From assembly GCA_951217055.1 (NCBI GenBank), contig OX578281.1, forward strand, positions 62,188,043-62,252,042: a DNA stretch of 64,000 bases, in the 5' to 3' direction. Made by a program: the position numbers and the translations under genes. Within the stretch, counting starts at the first letter, position 1; each line of letters begins with the position of its first letter. Source of the stretch: Gerris lacustris. Lineage: Eukaryota; Arthropoda; Insecta; Hemiptera; Gerridae. A model generated the notes under the pieces. That model was not told where the DNA came from, did no database searches, and worked only from the letters and a program-made list of their open reading frames with translations. Below, piece after piece: positions 10,889-23,330 of the stretch.

Positions 10889-11744
10889 GCCTATACTAAC
10901 AGACTATGACTGAAAAACTGAATGACACGAGGCAAAATAGACTGCCATAATTAGTGTGGTGGCACTTCCTAAAAAAAAAAATCAGTTAACTGTATAGTCA
11001 AAAACTGTTAACGTTTTGACAATTAAACTAAAAACAGAGAGAGGACATTAAGTGAATAAAACAAAAGTTAATTAGTCCAAATCACCTCTGATTGTCGGCG
11101 ATAAATAGACGCCAATTATTATCTGGATTGATAACGAGAAAATTGGCACAGTGTAACTAGTGTGACCTTCGGTTCACACCAGTCTATTTAGTTAGGCTAT
11201 TTAGGTTCAGCTTCAATGGCGCAAGCAACAATACACTGCCACTGCATTCATAATACTTCTACATGACTTCTTCACTAACAAACATAAAAGTAACTTTCCA
11301 TTTTGCAATTTAAATTTTTGTCAATTTAAAATAATTTTCAAGGTTATATAAAATAAACTGGATGTAATGCAATGCTCGAGTAACACAATTTTAATATTAT
11401 GAATTCAATCCGCCCAAGCGTAGACACGTTGAATGCTATATTTTGTACTTTATTATGTTTCTTGTTTTATTTTATCAGATAATGAATATCTGGGTGTTTT
11501 ATTATTACATGTATTCATTATTCAACAGAGCGGATCTATGCCATGGGGTTTAAGGAGGGCGCATGATTAATAATAATAATTTAAGATTAGCATATTAATT
11601 TCTTTTTTTTTTGATGTAACAGAAAACTTTAACTCATATAATTAATTATCTATTGATGAACGTCTATTCATTTATTCATTACTAATTTTTGAAAAGACAA
11701 AGATGAAAACCTTGCCAAAATAAAAATATATATATAAATATTAT
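10889..11744. other. Unannotated AT-rich stretch
   Basis: I see no gene, RNA gene or clear repeat, apart from a small hairpin-like TGTGACCTTCGGTTCACACC at about 11160-11180. Confidence 0.4.
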
Positions 11745-12090
11745 CATCGAAATGATTTGTTATTGCTAAGCAAAGGCAACCATATTTATCCCAATAAAAA
11801 TAAAGGTATGTTTTAATTTGTCGGTCTTCAAATAGATATAAAAATAAGTTATCTAAATAGATACAACTTAATTTAATTAGTTTTTTTTTAAGTAACAAAT
11901 TTAAGGCCCGTTTGCCACGGGTTAACGGCTCGTAATATATATTGTTACTATAACAACAGGTGACGAATCACCTCATCGAAAGATTTGTTATTGCTTAGCT
12001 AAGGCAACCTTATTTATCCTAATAAAATTAATGTTTGTTTTGATTCGTCGATGTTCAAATAGATACCCATAAAAATAACTAAATAGATAT
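11745..12090 (+). repeat. Two tandem copies of a dispersed repeat (R5)
   Basis: The block ATGATTTGTTATTGCTAAGC ... GGCAACCATATTTATCC ... TCGGTCTTCAAATAGATA occurs at about 11745-11840 and again, diverged, at about 11965-12075. The same block appears in inverse orientation at about 62640-62730 and 63005-63100. It is an interspersed family that occurs in pairs, with no coding content. Confidence 0.65.
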
Positions 12091-12426
12091 AATCATTTAA
12101 TTTACTTAATTTTTTTTTTTTTCTAAATATAAAATGAATGGCTCGCTTATATATATATTGCTCCTATCACAATAGCTGACGGCAACCCAAATATTTATAT
12201 AGATCAACATTTTTAATCATTAGAAACATCCTATATTAGTACAAAAATCTATAATAAACTACGAAAGTTTATTTATAAAATTAATAATAAAAAAATAACT
12301 ATACCTTTTAAATTTAAAATCTTAATAAAATTAAATGAATTAACTCAAGAATAATATCTATGAAAAATATGTTATAAGTTTTTCCAAACAGCATTGGTAA
12401 AAATCACAGGGAAGTACTTGCGTCCA

Positions 12427-13572
12427 AGTACTTTTTAGGGTTTTGTAGAAGATTAAGCATGCCCGTTAAGTAATTATGATTTTATTCTTCGATCTCAAGG
12501 GTCCGGGTTCGATCCCCCGGGGGGTCACAATGTTTTTCATCGGTAATAACAACTAGAAAAAATTATTTTTTCAGACCATTTCCATCGCTTCACCATAAGG
12601 TATAACCATGAATTATTTCGAAATTTTAGGACCACCCGTTATATAGTGGTTGGGGAGGGGGGAAATTTTTGGGGTATATTTTGACTTATAAAATTAATAA
12701 CGAATGAAAAATTTAAAAAAGCAAATATATATTTGAATCCTACTCTTCACCAGCTTTCATATGATACCCAACTCAAAAATTTTAAAAAAATAAAATTTTG
12801 GGCGCACTTCAAATTTTCGCGCCCAAAATTGGCAATTCTTTTAAATTTGGGATGAACTCCCGGGATTTTCATCGCCCCACAATAAGGCATTAGCATGAAT
12901 TATTTCGAAATTTAGGACCAGCCGAAGTATATTGGTTGGGGGGGGGGGAAATATTTTTTTGGGTATATTTTGATTTTTTTACCCAATAAGGAATGCAAAA
13001 TTTGAAAATGTATAAATATCTTTGCGTTCTACTCTTCAGCAGCTTTCATTTGATACCCAACTCAAAATTTTAAAAAAATAAAATTTTCGCGCCCAAAATT
13101 GGCAATTTTTTAAAATTTGGGATGAACTCTCAGAATTTTCATCGCCCCACAATAAGGCATTAGCATGAATTATTTCGAAATTTTAGGACCTGCCGAAGTA
13201 TAGTGGTTGGGGGGGGGGATTTTTTTTGGGTATATTTTGATTTTTTTACCCAATAAGCAATGCAAAATTTACAAAAGCTTATATATATTTGCGTCCTACT
13301 CTTCAGCAGCTTTCATTTGATACCCCACTCGAAAATTTAAAAAAATATACATTTTTGAGTTTACAACATTTTTGCGAATTGCGCATGCGCATATTTAATT
13401 TTGAACTTCTATATATTTTTCCTGTGGTTGAGTCAAAAAGTTACACCAGTATTTCAAATTTCAGCTCTTTAGCTTAAACGGTTCGGGCCCTATGAACCAA
13501 AGAGCGACGGACAGACGGACACATCACCCTCGGCATAAGGGTTTTGAGAAGAATCTACAAAACCCTAAAAAT
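12427..13572. repeat. Foldback-ended element with three internal tandem units and a T-arm motif
   Basis: The ends are inverted: TTAGGGTTTTGTAGAAGATT on the left and GAATCTACAAAACCCTAA on the right. Inside are three diverged tandem units of roughly 270-285 bp, each marked by CATGAATTATTTCGAAATTT (at about 12608, 12893 and 13165), a poly-G run after TGGTTG, and CAGCTTTCATTTGATACCC. Near the left end, at 12502-12520, is a perfect tRNA T-arm-like stem (CCGGGTTCGATCCCCCGG, B box). A GACGGACAGACGGACA tract lies near the right end. It is probably a non-autonomous element; its class is unclear. Confidence 0.6.
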
Positions 13573-15290
<1,718 letters not shown>

Positions 15291-15366
<76 letters not shown>

Positions 15367-15374
15367 TATATATA
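15291..15374. repeat. (TA)n microsatellite
   Basis: A nearly pure TA array of about 84 bp forms the right border of the Penelope-like block. Confidence 0.95.
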
Positions 15375-15568
15375 GTACATATTACAATTATAATAAAAGA
15401 TTTGAATTGCAAAACTTAAATTATTAATATTACGTAAAACAAAGGAACTGAAGTTAATATCATGACATAAACCTACTCCTTGTTCAGGTAATAACCATTG
15501 CTTAAATAATATAATAATAAAAAGAATAAATAATTTACAAATAAATTAATTGAATTTAGGAAAAGTGG

Positions 15569-15796
15569 CACTTCTTTAGATTGTTACTCCCCTTATAAAA
15601 ATAAACCAGAGGGGTATAAAAATCTAAAGAAGGTGTCCGGAATGTTCTTCTTTAGACTGTTACACCCCTTATAAAATCAGAAGTGTGATATTCCTTTGTC
15701 CCAACGTACATTGGACTAAACATCACTTTGTCTTAATTGTTATTTACTCAAAGTCATATTAGAAAAAATCATAGGGGAGTAACAATCTAAAGAAGT
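15569..15796. mobile_element. MITE, family D, copy 1
   Basis: This ~228-bp element has terminal inverted repeats CACTTCTTTAGATTGTTACT and its inverse, and two more internal copies of the same motif facing each other (TCTAAAGAAGGTGTCCGGAA, TTCTTCTTTAGACTGTTACA). Copy 2 lies at 24574-24814 in the opposite orientation. It has no ORF. Confidence 0.8.
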
Positions 15797-16009
15797 AACG
15801 AAAAAGGTTTGAATTAAGGTAGAACCCGAATTCGAGGTATTCATATGAAAAGGTCAGTTATAATTAAATTACAATTGAATCAAATTTTCTCTTAATTTGT
15901 ATTCATTCATCGTTCTTTGTATTTCTCTTTAATAAGAGCACTCTCAACTATATTATTTTCGAACCCTCTCCTCATCAAAAAATGAATGAACTATTCATCA
16001 AATAAAATA

Positions 16010-16770
16010 GTGTGGCAAACTTATATGGGACCAACAATACCATTCAAATTTCATTAAAATCGGACGTGTAGTTTTTAAGATATGTTAGTTCAAAAAAATG
16101 AAGCGACAGATCGACAGACACGGAACCAAAAATGTTCCCTGATGTCTAAAACGAATTTCTGTCCTGGAAGTTTTGAAATCGGATACATAATAGTATATTA
16201 TGTTACAAGGCTGTGAAGTGAGTTTTTTCTTTACCGCGGCAATTACATTTACTGTCGAGCAAAGCGAGACAGTAAATATTGCCAAGGTAAAGAAAAAACA
16301 CTTCAAAGTCGCGTAGCATATGCTATTTTTTCCGAGGTAGCAGACAATGAAAAAACATTAAATATTAATCACTAATCAATATATAATAATAACAAATATT
16401 AGTACATACTTAAGACTTAAAAAAAGAAACCTTAAAATAAGGTTACACTATAAGAAAAGATAAATAAAACGCATTGACATCTAGCGGATTTTTATCGTAC
16501 TAGAAGCATTTCTACAAAGACTGCAGCACTACTAACGGAAGTTTTGACAACTACCCGCCGTAAAGAAAAAATCTTTTAGTGCCTAGGACGTAAAAGATTT
16601 TTTCTTTACAGCTAGGAGTAATGAAAAGATTTTTTAAGTCCACGTAATGAAAAAATGGATTTTAGCTATGTTTTTTAGGCTCTAAAGTTACTATTTCACA
16701 GCCTACCGCGGAAAAAATATATTCGTTCTTCACAACGATTCCGTTACCTCCGGTAAGCTTGGAAGCAAAA
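16010..16770 (+). mobile_element. R2 element split by a foldback insertion
   Basis: R2 sequence is recognisable at 16017-16190 (TTATATGGGACCAACAATAC through TTTTGAAATCGGATAC) and resumes at about 16715-16770 (ATTCGTTCTTCACAACGATT ... CTTGGAAGCAAAA). The ~510 bp between them begins GTTACAAGGCTGTGAAGTGA, contains facing TTTTTTCTTTACCGCGG and CAAGGTAAAGAAAAAACACT, and ends with TATTTCACAGCCTACCGCGG. The insert therefore has imperfect inverted ends (GGCTGTGAAGTGA / TATTTCACAGCC). Insertion into an R2 copy shows the foldback is younger than that R2 copy. Confidence 0.6.
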
Positions 16771-17144
16771 TTTGAAATCACTCAACTTTGGAGGCTTATA
16801 ACTCCACTTAAAAGGGGTTCGGATCGAAAAAAGTTCACAGTAAAAAAGTTCCTATCTCCTTAACAAGATAGGATACTTTTTATTTGGTTTGGTCTTTAAG
16901 TAAAAAAGTACTCGCTATAACAGGGTACACTATAAAAAAAAAAACCACCTATTTTGCACTCCAGGGCGCAAATAAAACCCTATCTGCGTCACTTCAAGCT
17001 CTATAAGATTGCCTCGTTAGTATTTTTCAAGAGTAACATTAAGTCAGAAATATCACCTGTACAAAAAATCCTGAGAAATTAATGAAATTGTTGATTCTAA
17101 TTTTTGCATTAATTGACGCTCTCTAATTGAGACAGTTTATCATT

Positions 17145-17311
17145 TTTATCTACGATTCATACGAAATATAAACATTACATCTCTGTTTAGATGCATAGAA
17201 AGTGATTTTTTTCCGTATTTATATTCATTGAGCATGCATTCCTTCCTAGTGCGGGAAAAAGTGGAATTCTTCACCTTAACGCACGATTAGCGAGTTTGTT
17301 TACGTTTAACA
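17145..17311 (+). repeat. Isolated 5' leader of the recombinase-fragment repeat
   Basis: It runs from TTATCTACGATTCATACG to GAGTTTGTTTACGTTTAA. It corresponds to the leader region of the copy at 8290-8503 in the opposite orientation, and ends exactly where the hairpin module of the next copy begins. No coding part is present. Confidence 0.6.
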
Positions 17312-17870
17312 ATAGTACATTACGCGTCGAGTGCAGGAAGTACCATTTTGCATGCGAGTGTGGAGTTTGCACCCGAGCGACAGCGAGGGTAGTAAACCCA
17401 CACGAGCAATGCAATGCGTACCGTACTTTAGCTACGATTGTTAGATTTAAATAATAAATACAGAAAAAAAATAAACTTGCTGTATGTAAGTTCGTATCTC
17501 TTCTCTTGATAAAGATGGCATTAATCTTGACTTGTGTTTTTTGCCGAATTAATTATTTCTGGAGGAGTATTATTCTCTACATTTTTGTCAAAGCCACTTG
17601 ATTCATTCATTGTATTTCACAAAAAACTCGATATAAACAGTTACTTTAAAAAAAGAATAGCAAATTAGTTTTGTTAAATGTAAACAAACTCGCTAATCGT
17701 GCGTAAAGCTGAAGAATTCCTCTTCTTTACCGCACACTGTGTGGTAAAGAAGAGGAATTGTTCAGAACTATGAGACGCGCATGCGCAATTAATACAAGTA
17801 CGTAAATAATCACTTTCTACGCATCTAAACAAAGATATAATGTTTATATTTCGTATCAATCGTAGATAAA
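17312..17870 (-). pseudogene. Recombinase-fragment repeat, copy 2 (hairpin plus broken ORF)
   Basis: The hairpin module is at 17312-17433 and the coding-like module follows to 17870. On the minus strand ATG at 17610 reads MNESSGFDKNVENNTPPEII, then NSAKNTSQD, where a stop interrupts it. After a shift, the frame resumes as LMPSLSR and then slips again. The lesion sites differ from those at 8063-8503, so each copy decayed separately from a common intact frame. The leader contains the same hairpin (CTTCTTTACCGCACACTGTG) as copy 1. Confidence 0.5.
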
Positions 17871-18246
17871 AGTAATTTGCTGTTTGTTTAATTAAAGTAA
17901 GTGTTTATATCGAGTTTTTAGTGAAAAACAATGAGTGATTTAGGTGATTATGACGAAAATGAGGAGAATAATAAGCCTCCCGAAATAATTAATTCGGCAC
18001 AAAATAATGAATTAATGTCATCATCATCAAAAGAGAAATACGAACTAACATACAGGAAGTCTTTTTTTTCTGTATTTATTATTAAAATCCAACAATCGTA
18101 GATAAAGTACGGTACGCAACTCGTGCGAAAACTGCATTTTGCTTTGCTCGTGTGGTTTTACTACCCTCGCTATTCGCTATCGCTCGGTTGCAAACTCCAC
18201 ACTCGCATGCAAAATGCTACTTTCCTCACTAGAAGCGTAATGTACT
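17857..18246 (+). pseudogene. Recombinase-fragment repeat, copy 3 (open 56-residue N-terminus plus hairpin)
   Basis: ATG at 17931 opens a clean 56-codon frame (17931-18101): MSDLGDYDENEENNKPPEII, then a Ser run, KEKYELTYRK and a hydrophobic tail that ends at the CAATCGTAG terminal motif. The acidic leader and the KEKYELTY segment match the other two copies. Unlike them, most of the leader upstream of the ATG is deleted. The hairpin module follows at 18109-18246. A complete recombinase would need several hundred more residues, including the Arg-His-Arg-Tyr catalytic set, none of which are present. Confidence 0.5.
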
Positions 18247-19063
18247 ATTATTTCATCCGTCTTATTACACCTCTTCAGCCATCTATTACATATAATATAC
18301 GAAAATCCTGAGGTGAATAAGGTAATGTACATACTCGTATTTCATATGAACATAATAATACTTATATGCTTATTTGAATTGAATGAGGTGTCTTATTTGA
18401 AAAATAAAGGTTAAATGCGACGTAACTCTATGTTAAATTCAAGAATGGGCGTCTTATCGTTATTTATATAGTTAAAACGTTTTAGAAATATTATAAAATA
18501 ACATTTAAAATTGACCTACTGCAGAAAACTAAGTGATAAAAGCCAATAAATAATAATTTTAAAAAAAATGAATTCTATTGTTTTCCCCACTTTAATTCCG
18601 CTTATTAAAAAAAGATAATGGTAATTGCTGTAATCATAAAGCTTTAGCAGAGCACTGTTCATTTTTACCCACATTAGAGTTATTTCAAATTTGAATATTT
18701 AAACAGATGTTCACGAAACATATTTCACTATATAAACGTATGTGTCTATATTATTTAAAGGATTTAAAAAGAGTTAATTGTACTTGCCTCGGTATCTAGT
18801 GGATGAAAAAATTAAATATAACTAAAATTAAATATTTGGCAGAGAAATAGAAAATTAGAATTATATATTATCAATAAATTTGAATAACAAACACGTTTTA
18901 TTTGACTTTATAAAGCTTTGCAGGTTGGGATTTTATATCTAGACATAAATAACATTGAGAAAAAGTTTTAGTTGAATTTATTTTAATATGTAAGGTACTT
19001 AACTAAATTGAAGAAACACCTTAAATCTCTCTTGAACGAGATTAACGTGGCGCCTTTTTCCTG

Positions 19064-19068
<5 letters not shown>
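18247..19068. other. Unannotated AT-rich stretch
   Basis: Apart from the start of the (TA)n array near 19065, no gene, tRNA or repeat is recognisable. Confidence 0.4.

Positions 19069-19125
<57 letters not shown>
19069..19125. repeat. (TA)n microsatellite
   Basis: A TA array of about 57 bp, immediately left of the large palindrome. Confidence 0.95.
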
Positions 19126-19128
<3 letters not shown>

Positions 19129-19427
19129 CATTTGTGAGAGACACCAAGGGATGTGCCACGCAAGCGTGACCCATAGGAACTGTTCCAACATCAGACATTG
19201 CGTCATTAAGATATTGGCTCGGCATTACGCCATGTCCTGCATCGTTTCTAGTATAGGTCCAGAGTTGGGTGGGCATCGTCGGGCCCCTGATGAGTCGGAC
19301 GCGACGAACGATGCAGGACATGGCGTAATGCCGAGCCAATATCTTAATGACGCAATGTCTGATGTTGGAACAGTTCCTATGGGTCACGCTTGCGTGGCAC
19401 ATCACTTGGTGTCTCTCACAAATGGTG
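19126..19427. mobile_element. Near-perfect 302-bp palindrome between two (TA)n arrays
   Basis: The arms 19126-19246 and 19307-19427 are 121 bp each and differ at about one position (AAGGGATG against the inverse of CATCACTT). The 60-bp spacer is GC-rich and contains a hammerhead-like motif. The arms begin CACCATTTGTGAGAGACACC. The two long ORFs across the region are mirror products of the arms, not genes. The size, flanking TA arrays and ribozyme-like core point to a terminal region of a Penelope-like or related retroelement copied in inverse orientation. Confidence 0.75.
19287..19309 (+). ncRNA. Degenerate hammerhead-like core in the palindrome spacer
   Basis: CTGATGA (19287-19293) is followed directly by a perfect 4-bp stem II, GTCG-GACG-CGAC (19294-19305), and then GAACG. 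The canonical strand would read GAAAC, so one A appears lost. The left palindrome arm, read on its own minus strand, retains GAAACG at the equivalent place. Core 1 and stem II match the hammerhead consensus exactly, but this copy is probably inactive. Confidence 0.4.
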
Positions 19428-19465
19428 TAGCCTATTGCAGTGTGCAAAAACACGGTATTATATTG

Positions 19466-19566
<101 letters not shown>

Positions 19567-19576
19567 CTTCTAAGTC

Positions 19577-19960
19577 TTAATTTTCTTACATTTTGCTTCC
19601 GAGCTAACCGAAAGTAAAAGCTATGTGATCGTTCTGAAGAACTTAAATTTGTCATGTCTCTAAATTCAAAAATTCCAAAACTTGAGGGAAAATTATTAAT
19701 TCCATGTCTGTCTGTCTGTAGCTCCATTTTTGCGAACTAACTATACTCGTCCAATTTTAATAAAATTTGGATTGTCGGTCAAAATTAGCCCACTGTTAAT
19801 CCCATTTGTTTCTCGCACAACATACATTTATTTGCACCTACATCTTCAAATATACTCATCTGATTTTAATCAAATTTGGATGGTTTGTCGAAATTAGCTC
19901 ACAGATAGCCCCAGATTAATTTATAACCGTCTATGCTCTTTAAATTTCAGTTTTACCTCT
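19577..19960 (-). mobile_element. R2 element, inverse copy, 3' part first
   Basis: It begins TTTTGCTTCCGAGCTAACCG, the inverse of the R2 end, and continues through ATGTGATCGTTCTGAAGAAC, CAAAAATTCCAAAACTTGAG and two diverged copies of the AATTTGGATNGT-type block, to CCAGATTAATTTATAACCGT. The R2 start motif is missing, so this copy is truncated or rearranged. Confidence 0.65.
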
Positions 19961-20660
19961 TTATAAAAACTGAGGTCTAGAAAAGGGTGCTAAAACACTT
20001 GAAAAGATAATTCTCTCCTTACAAACTCATCCAGATGATAGAGGCACCAACTCTCGAGATATGTTTTTTCTTTATCTTCTCTTATCACTTCCATTTAAAC
20101 TTATAAATGAAACTGCGGAAAAGAAATAATAAAAATTTACAAAGTAGAGGCCCACCGCATTCTTAACAGTCTAGTGAAATATTGATAAGATAAACAAACT
20201 GGAAGGAGAAATATAGGTTATTAGGGGGTGGTTAAGATCTTCTACAATAATTCAATTTATAATGTCATAAGCGGAATGTAATATTAGTATAAGTAATAAT
20301 AAATTCACTATTTATTGTATTCAAGTACAAATAATTAGTATATTATTTCTTGACTGAAATACAAAGAAAATATTTCAGACGATTAGTAGAGCCTATCCAC
20401 GAAACACTTTTACTATATTAGTGATTTCTAAATTCGTTTTGGTGGATTTATCTATGAAAAAGCCTACTAAGTACAATAATAGTAATTAATATAATTAAAA
20501 CTTTAAATTCATATTATTATTATTAATATTTAATTATTTTGTAATAATACTTTTACTAAGAGATGTTCATTTATAACATAATGTTTGTCTTATCAAACAG
20601 CGCTTATACTACATATTGATGAAATATGTACCTACATATTGATAAGCTATGTACCTAAAT
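19961..20660. other. Unannotated AT-rich stretch
   Basis: Only short AT-rich direct repeats such as GATGAAATATGTACCTACAT / GATAAGCTATGTACCTAAAT (about 20618-20660) are seen. There is no gene. Confidence 0.4.
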
Positions 20661-20795
20661 ATTGTGTATTACTGGTTTATTATTATTGTGTATTAATGGT
20701 TTTAATTTTGCTTTGAATATTTTTTTTTCTTTCATTAACTGTACAGATGTTATATATTTTATTTATTCACTAAACTTTTGTCACCTGATTTTATT
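20660..20795 (+). repeat. Retroelement-like 3' UTR segment, copy 1
   Basis: This stretch (GTTTTAATTTTGCTTTGAAT ... CACTAAACTTTTGTCACCTG) is about three-quarters identical to 22325-22440, on the other side of the reverse transcriptase. It looks like part of an older plus-strand element that the minus-strand retrotransposon landed beside or inside. Confidence 0.5.
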
Positions 20796-22200
20796 TATTT
20801 TATTTTTTTTTTTTATTTTATATATTAGCTGCGTTGCCAAGCTGTTTGCTTGGATGCAGTAGGTCGTATAATAGTACAAAAAAATACAAGAAAACTTAAA
20901 TACATAAATACAAAAACTTAAATACATTGAGTATTAGGAATAATATAAGTATAAATTATCAAAATATAAACAGTGATAAATTAGATAAGAGCAGAAAAAA
21001 ACAGACAATCAACTTAAACATAGAATAAAAAGTAAAAAATATTAATTAAATAAAATATATATTTCAACATTCTTGCTGCATATATTCTTGAACACTATAA
21101 TATGCCTTGGTTTCAAGAAACCTCTTTAAACTATTTTTAAATTGTTTTGTTGTGGCATATTGTTTCAATGAGGCAGGTAATCTGTTGAAACAGGCCACTG
21201 CAAAGTTGGAGGGAGATAATTTATATTGACTTGTCCTACACTTTAATGGGTATAGATAGTCTTTGTGCCTTGTGTTCATGTTATGTGTGTCACTATATTT
21301 TCTAAATTTCTCTGTATAATTGGCCGCATATAGGCAGGATTCTTGGATTAAAATTGAATAGAAGGTTAGGAGGTTATGTTGCATGAAAATCGGTTTGACT
21401 GAGTCGCGAGAAGAAAGATGAAATATCGTCCTTATTATTCTTTTCTGAATAATAAATACCCTTTTGGCCCGCGCACTGGTGCCCCAAGCAAGAATGTGAC
21501 TTGACATGAAAGGGTAAGCTAAACCATAATAAAGCATCATAATAACTCCTTCCGAATTAAAGCTTCTTAATTTTCTTATTAAATAATAGGCCGAGTTAAG
21601 TTTTTTTACAACATTATTGACATGGTCGCTATATTTTAGGTTGCAATCGAGTGTTAATTCTAAAAGTTTACCCATGGGAACCGTAGACAGGGAACTACTA
21701 TTAACCAGAAAAGTCAGCGGACGAGAAATATTATTATTAGAGAATATTATCGATGTGCTTTTGGATTCATTTATAATCAACTTGTTGACAGAAGACCACT
21801 CTACAAATGCGCGACAGATCGTATTTACATTATATTCTAATACATCTACATCTTTTCCCTCGACGATGACTGAAGTGTCATCCGCATATAAAGTAATTTG
21901 ACACTGGCTACATTTTTCCTTTAAGTGTTTGGGAAGATCATTAATAAAGATAACAAAAAGCAGCGGTCCTAATATGCTACCTTGGGGCACACCACAGGTA
22001 ACTGGAAATTGGGTGGATGTTTTACCATTCACTAACACTCTAAAGGTTCGATCTGACAGAAAGGAGCTGATCCAATCGTAACTACTACCTCTAATTCCCA
22101 TTTTATATATTTTACTCAATAAAAGCGGGTGATCTATGAGATCAAAGGCTTTAGACAGGTCAAAAAAGAGACCAGCGACGTACAGCCTCTGATCTAATCC
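20796..22200 (-). pseudogene. 5'-truncated non-LTR retrotransposon reverse transcriptase (Jockey-like)
   Basis: On the minus strand a continuous frame runs from about 22200 to the stop at 21064. It enters in RT motif A (FFDLSKAFDLIDH, about 22139-22175), then shows GVPQGSILGPLLF, the catalytic YADD box (about residues 78-81 counted from 22119), and the thumb and C-terminal region (FNRLPASLKQYATT, FLETKAYYSVQEYM). A stop lies just upstream of the homologous part, and the fingers domain, the AP endonuclease and any ORF1 are missing. It is therefore a dead-on-arrival 5'-truncated copy. The 3' untranslated part continues to about 20828 (GCATCCAAGCAAACAGCTTG) and ends in an A-rich tail at about 20796-20827. 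The remaining frame has no internal stop, so the insertion is fairly recent. Jockey clade is my best guess from motif wording; CR1-like is possible. Confidence 0.85.
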
Positions 22201-22324
22201 CCTTAAGTAATATAAGTTAATCCCTTAATCCCTTAACGATTGATTAGTTATGCTGTTTACAGGAATCCTTCACTAGACTTCTTACTTCTTACTACTTTAA
22301 AAAGACTATAAATTTGTTTTTTAT

Positions 22325-22535
22325 TGAGTATTATTGTATTTGTATTTGTTTTAACTTTGTTTTGAATCTTAATTCTAGTTTTTTTCAATTACTGTGTAAA
22401 TGTTATTTTTATTTTATTCACTTAAATTTTGTCATCTGATTGATTAGTAGGCTGTGATTATAGGTATCCATTAATGAAAGACAGCTTCACTTTTATTGTG
22501 TGTAAATAAAGTGTTTCTCTTTAATAACAAAATAT
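22325..22535 (+). repeat. Retroelement-like 3' UTR segment, copy 2
   Basis: It is the second copy of the 20660-20795 segment and extends further, to GTGTGTAAATAAAGTGTTTC with a polyadenylation-type AATAAA near 22507. It is probably the 3' end of a plus-strand retroelement; no coding part is seen. Confidence 0.45.
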
Positions 22536-22688
22536 ACAAAGAATTAAGTTTTTAATTTTTTTTATCTTTTGTGAGGCTTTTGAAGTCATTCAAATAGCAC
22601 AGATGTACGATTAAACAATTTAAAATATATTTTCATAAAGTCAATATCCTACTAATAACAAAATATTGACTAACTAATACAAAACATA

Positions 22689-23330
22689 ATAAAGATAAAG
22701 ATAAAGATAAAGATAAAGATAATTTATTTATATTAAGTACAATTTTCCTTATGTACATTAGTAAATCGTCAATTATTGTATATTGATAAAACATAAATGT
22801 TCACAGTTTTAAAACAATACATCACAGATTACTGCTTACAGGGGTCAGTTTAAAATATTTATCTTTTAATTTAATTAACTACATGCTAATGAGACAATAC
22901 AAACGATAATAATTGGCATTTAAATAATTTAACAGGCATATCACAGTTTTATAACTTGGTAACAGACAGGACAAAACAAATTAAAAATAAAACAAGTTTA
23001 TAAATAAATAATTATTTTATAAAATCACTAATTGTATATAAGGGACTAGACAATAATAAATGTTTACACTCTCTAACAAAAACATCAAAATTGCTCACAT
23101 TTTTAATATTAACAGGTAACTTGTTGTAAAAATGTATTCCATTATAATGACTGCTTTTTTTATAAAAATTAGTTGTATGCTTATTAATCTTCAAATCATT
23201 TTTATTTCTAGTACCATAGTCATAACTGTCTCCAACTTTATGACACATCTCTAAATTCTTCTTAACAATTTTCAAATTTTCTCTTTTCTATAAAAGAGAA
23301 ATCTTTTCTAGAAATTTTATTCTTTCTATA
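22689..23330 (-). pseudogene. C-terminal relic of a second non-LTR reverse transcriptase
   Basis: The minus-strand frame at 23012-23275 reads ...YGTRNKNDLKINKHTTNF, SHYNGIHFYNKLPVNIKN and FDVFVRECKHLLLSSPLYTI. This is the typical tail of insect non-LTR reverse transcriptases (TRxKxDL...FYNxLPxxIKN...FK..LKxxLL). A stop precedes it in frame, and the catalytic region is absent. The element ends at 22689-22720 in a (AAAGAT)n array, equal to (ATCTTT)n on the coding strand, the kind of short 3' tandem tail many non-LTR elements leave. It is a severely 5'-truncated copy of a different family from the 21-22 kb one. Confidence 0.75.

Noticed and set aside
12502..12520. Possible functional tRNA at the T-arm motif (also 31215, 53361 and 36449)
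   Set aside because: No acceptor stem or full cloverleaf can be formed at any of the four places; they are B boxes in repeats or relics.
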